64,000 bases of DNA from Sipunculus nudus (Eukaryota; Annelida; Sipuncula; Golfingiida; Sipunculidae). Shown one piece after another: positions 61,788-64,000 of the stretch. A model generated the notes under the pieces. It made no database searches and was not told the DNA's origin. It saw nothing but the letters and a program-made list of their open reading frames with translations. The stretch's first letter is position 1, and each line of letters begins with the position of its first letter. The position numbers were made by a program, and so were the translations under genes. The stretch spans positions 68,069,618 through 68,133,617 of the forward strand of contig CM049317.1 of the NCBI GenBank assembly GCA_026874595.1, in the 5' to 3' direction.

Positions 61788-61915
61788 CCCAGGTAAAGTG
61801 TATATGAAAGAAAGGTTTCGTTGGCACTATATGATCTAACAACCAATAGTACAGTGTCCCTGCCCTCACCTTAATGTCCGTGGGCCCGTGTGAACTCAGT
61901 CATGAGAGACACGAA

Positions 61916-61963
61916 ATGGCATTATAAATGGCATTATAAATAGCATTATAAATATCATTATAA
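61916..61963. repeat. 12-bp tandem repeat, four copies
   Basis: ATGGCATTATAA is repeated with changes only at the third and fourth bases in later copies, ending in a partial AAAGC unit. Confidence 0.9.
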
Positions 61964-64000
61964 AAAGCAGACTCTGTTCTTAACCCAACTGTTACAAATT
62001 CCCTAAGTGTTTCCTATCACCGTGTGTAAGTGTAACATGATCGAGTGCAACACGAGTATCAAAAGGATAAAAAAAACTTATTGGACAACTGGAGTAAGAA
62101 GACTGAAAGAGCCAGCCCTAGTGCAACAAGGTGTACTGATGCTCGTGACATCTATTTCGAATTAAGTTTCCTTAAAAATACAAATATCGCTGGACCAGTG
62201 TTTTAACAGGGGGGTGTCGTTACCATCCTCAAATAACACTGATGGGGGTACCAAATGTATGTTTGTCCTGCTGTCTATTTGTAATATAAAAATATATCGA
62301 AACAATAACAACAGTTGGAGACCACAACATACCTGCGCCAGGAATCTTATTAAACCTTGGAGTGTGCTTTATACTAGTATGGACAGAGACTATTTGAATG
62401 CAAGCCCATATAGGTGTCGCATGGTTTACAAACTCGATGGTTGACTCACAGATCATCTCTGCTCCCGGAATCAAAGGAATTCCCTGCTAACGTCTCCTGA
62501 GTGTATAAACTAAATCTCGTAAAAGTGAAGAATCATTGTAACAAAAAACGTATCATGGTGATCTGTATTGCCTCCATAATTTAATGTATAATTCCTTTGG
62601 TGTTACCAGAATCCTCCACAAATCTTCAGCATATATATATATATATATATTGTGAAGAATTAGTAATAGACAAACAAACCATGTAACCAAACAACCAAGA
62701 GAAATTACGAATTTGAGGGGATATAAACGTAATGTGTGTGATTTTTCGAGTGGATTAGCACAAAGGCAATTTTATCGAGGTCCACAATTTCTTATAAATC
62801 TGTTTCCAAACAATATAGAAGGAATTGCCATTGATCCTGGCATCTGGTGGTGACATTTGTTATAATAAGGACGCAGGTCTTGAGATAAAGAAAATCAAAG
62901 GAAGTACTGGTGAGATAATCTTACGAGTCATTCGGAGGTTTGCGCTTTTAGGTTGTCGTATGTTTTTTCAGTCCTTAAAGGTGCAATTTGAGTCTTTGCA
63001 AACTGAACACAGTTACGTGGCTTCTCATGTCAATCAGTAGTTTGCCTGAAAACGGGAATAGGACCCACCCATAGTAATAAGCAGGTTTCTTTACATTATA
63101 GAAAGTAGTGTTTTTTTTTATCTCACCCCACCCTTACAACTATAAATAAGTCTACCTTCAGTGTGCGGTATGCACCTGGCTGCCATGTAATCGTCCCACA
63201 TGAAACCAAGGATGCCCCACCCAAACGCCTTTCATACATATTCCATCTTATGATAAATCAGCGTGTATTTACTGTAAGAACATACATGCAAGTGCCAGGG
63301 CGGACATATGATCCAAGAAAAGGGGGATAAACAACCTGGAACAAATGAACAAATACACCGGGATCGGGTCTCAGTTGAATTAATACATAATTTGTATGCA
63401 AAAGTAGGGAAGAAAATGGCATGAGACACAAAATCCGGCGCAGCTTCTCATTATAAAGAATTATTTTAAAACGCAGAATTTAAATGACGAAAATGAGGAC
63501 CCCCTGCTCCCCCCTCTAATTCCGCCCCTGATTCCTACGGCTTGCACGGCCAGGGCTGAAGATTAACTACCCCTCTCCCGGAAGCGACTAGAGGAGGAAC
63601 CAATCTTCATCAAAACCTTTCTGTTGCCGGCTTTTATCGCTTTCCTTTGTACTTCCGTCCTAAACTAGAACCAGCACCTAACAGCTCGTTTTCTTCGTGG
63701 TTTTATTCGCCATCAAAACGTTCTTTGTGACTGTAGTTACCAGGGGGATGCGACCTCTCTTATACACCCTGGTTCCGTTATTATACGAAATGGTGACCTT
63801 CTCTTTCATGCATAATTCGTTTCGCACTTTACAAGAATATGTGTTCAGCCATAAAAGAAGACTTCTGACACCGCACGTGTGTATATATGTTATGATAGTT
63901 ACAATGCGTGCCAGCGTGTACTCCTGGCCGGACCCATTTAATTACCTTTATGACTACTATGATCATTTTCGTAATTTCCATTCCTAACATTATGATCATC
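61964..64000. other. Unique sequence to the window end
   Basis: A short AT run lies at 62631-62650, and the MITE at 63296. A 96-codon plus frame at 63697-63987 has no family motif and nearly reaches the window edge. Confidence 0.35.
63296..63530. mobile_element. hAT-like MITE, 235 bp
   Basis: The left end CAGGGCGGACATATGATCC and the inverted right end CAGGGGCGGAATTAGAGG share the terminal CAGGG(G)CGGA, followed on both sides by a G-rich stretch. It is the same family as 57328-57525. No target duplication was seen. Confidence 0.6.

Overview
This is a repeat-rich, AT-rich, gene-poor window of animal nuclear DNA. No open frame in it looks like a long prokaryotic-style gene. It contains long (TA)n, (CATA)n, (CT)n(CA)n and poly-G tracts, minisatellites, a tRNA-derived SINE, short TIR elements and spliced coding sequence. 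The taxon is inferred from repeat style only. Degenerate ~140-bp units carrying GGTCAAAGGTCAAGGTCAC-type and GACGGACAGACGG-type ends resemble repeats I associate with mollusc (bivalve or gastropod) genomes. Another lophotrochozoan is possible.

The one coding sequence I can support is a terminal exon on the minus strand at 55026-55408. It encodes a sclerostin/SOSTDC1-type cystine-knot (CTCK) domain with eight cysteines, a basic tail and a stop codon, preceded by a good 3' splice site. The first exon (signal peptide) was not found in the 8.5 kb upstream. The intron next to the exon is built from two tandem repeat families (55590-55910 and 55990-56560).

Layout: 1-12 kb is mostly unique AT-rich sequence with microsatellites, five (TA)n tracts packed into 9.1-10.6 kb, a 47-bp minisatellite (6.4-6.9 kb) and a promoter-like cluster near 4.4 kb. 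12.6-13.15 kb is a degenerate ~140-bp tandem family whose sister array lies in the intron at 56 kb. 15.1-15.5 kb is a TIR element rich in AAATAC words. 17-17.5 kb and 27-27.5 kb are CpG-containing, CCAAT/NRF1/octamer-bearing stretches that may be regulatory. 22-23.5 kb has a 17-bp minisatellite and a SINE. 27.7-28.35 kb is another ~145-bp degenerate tandem family. 34.1-37.2 kb is a large 54/55-bp minisatellite of about 56 monomers with a 491-bp higher-order duplication. 45.07-45.5 kb is a 54-bp minisatellite, and 47.4-48.1 kb holds a GGCGCC-bearing repeat family. 52-56 kb has a pogo-like MITE, a CpG-rich block and the sclerostin-like exon. 56.8-63.5 kb has a cluster of hAT-like MITEs and a 101-bp foldback.

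Most longer open frames are chance frames or frames through tandem repeats, and are left out. Coordinates of degenerate repeats are approximate because they were read by eye.
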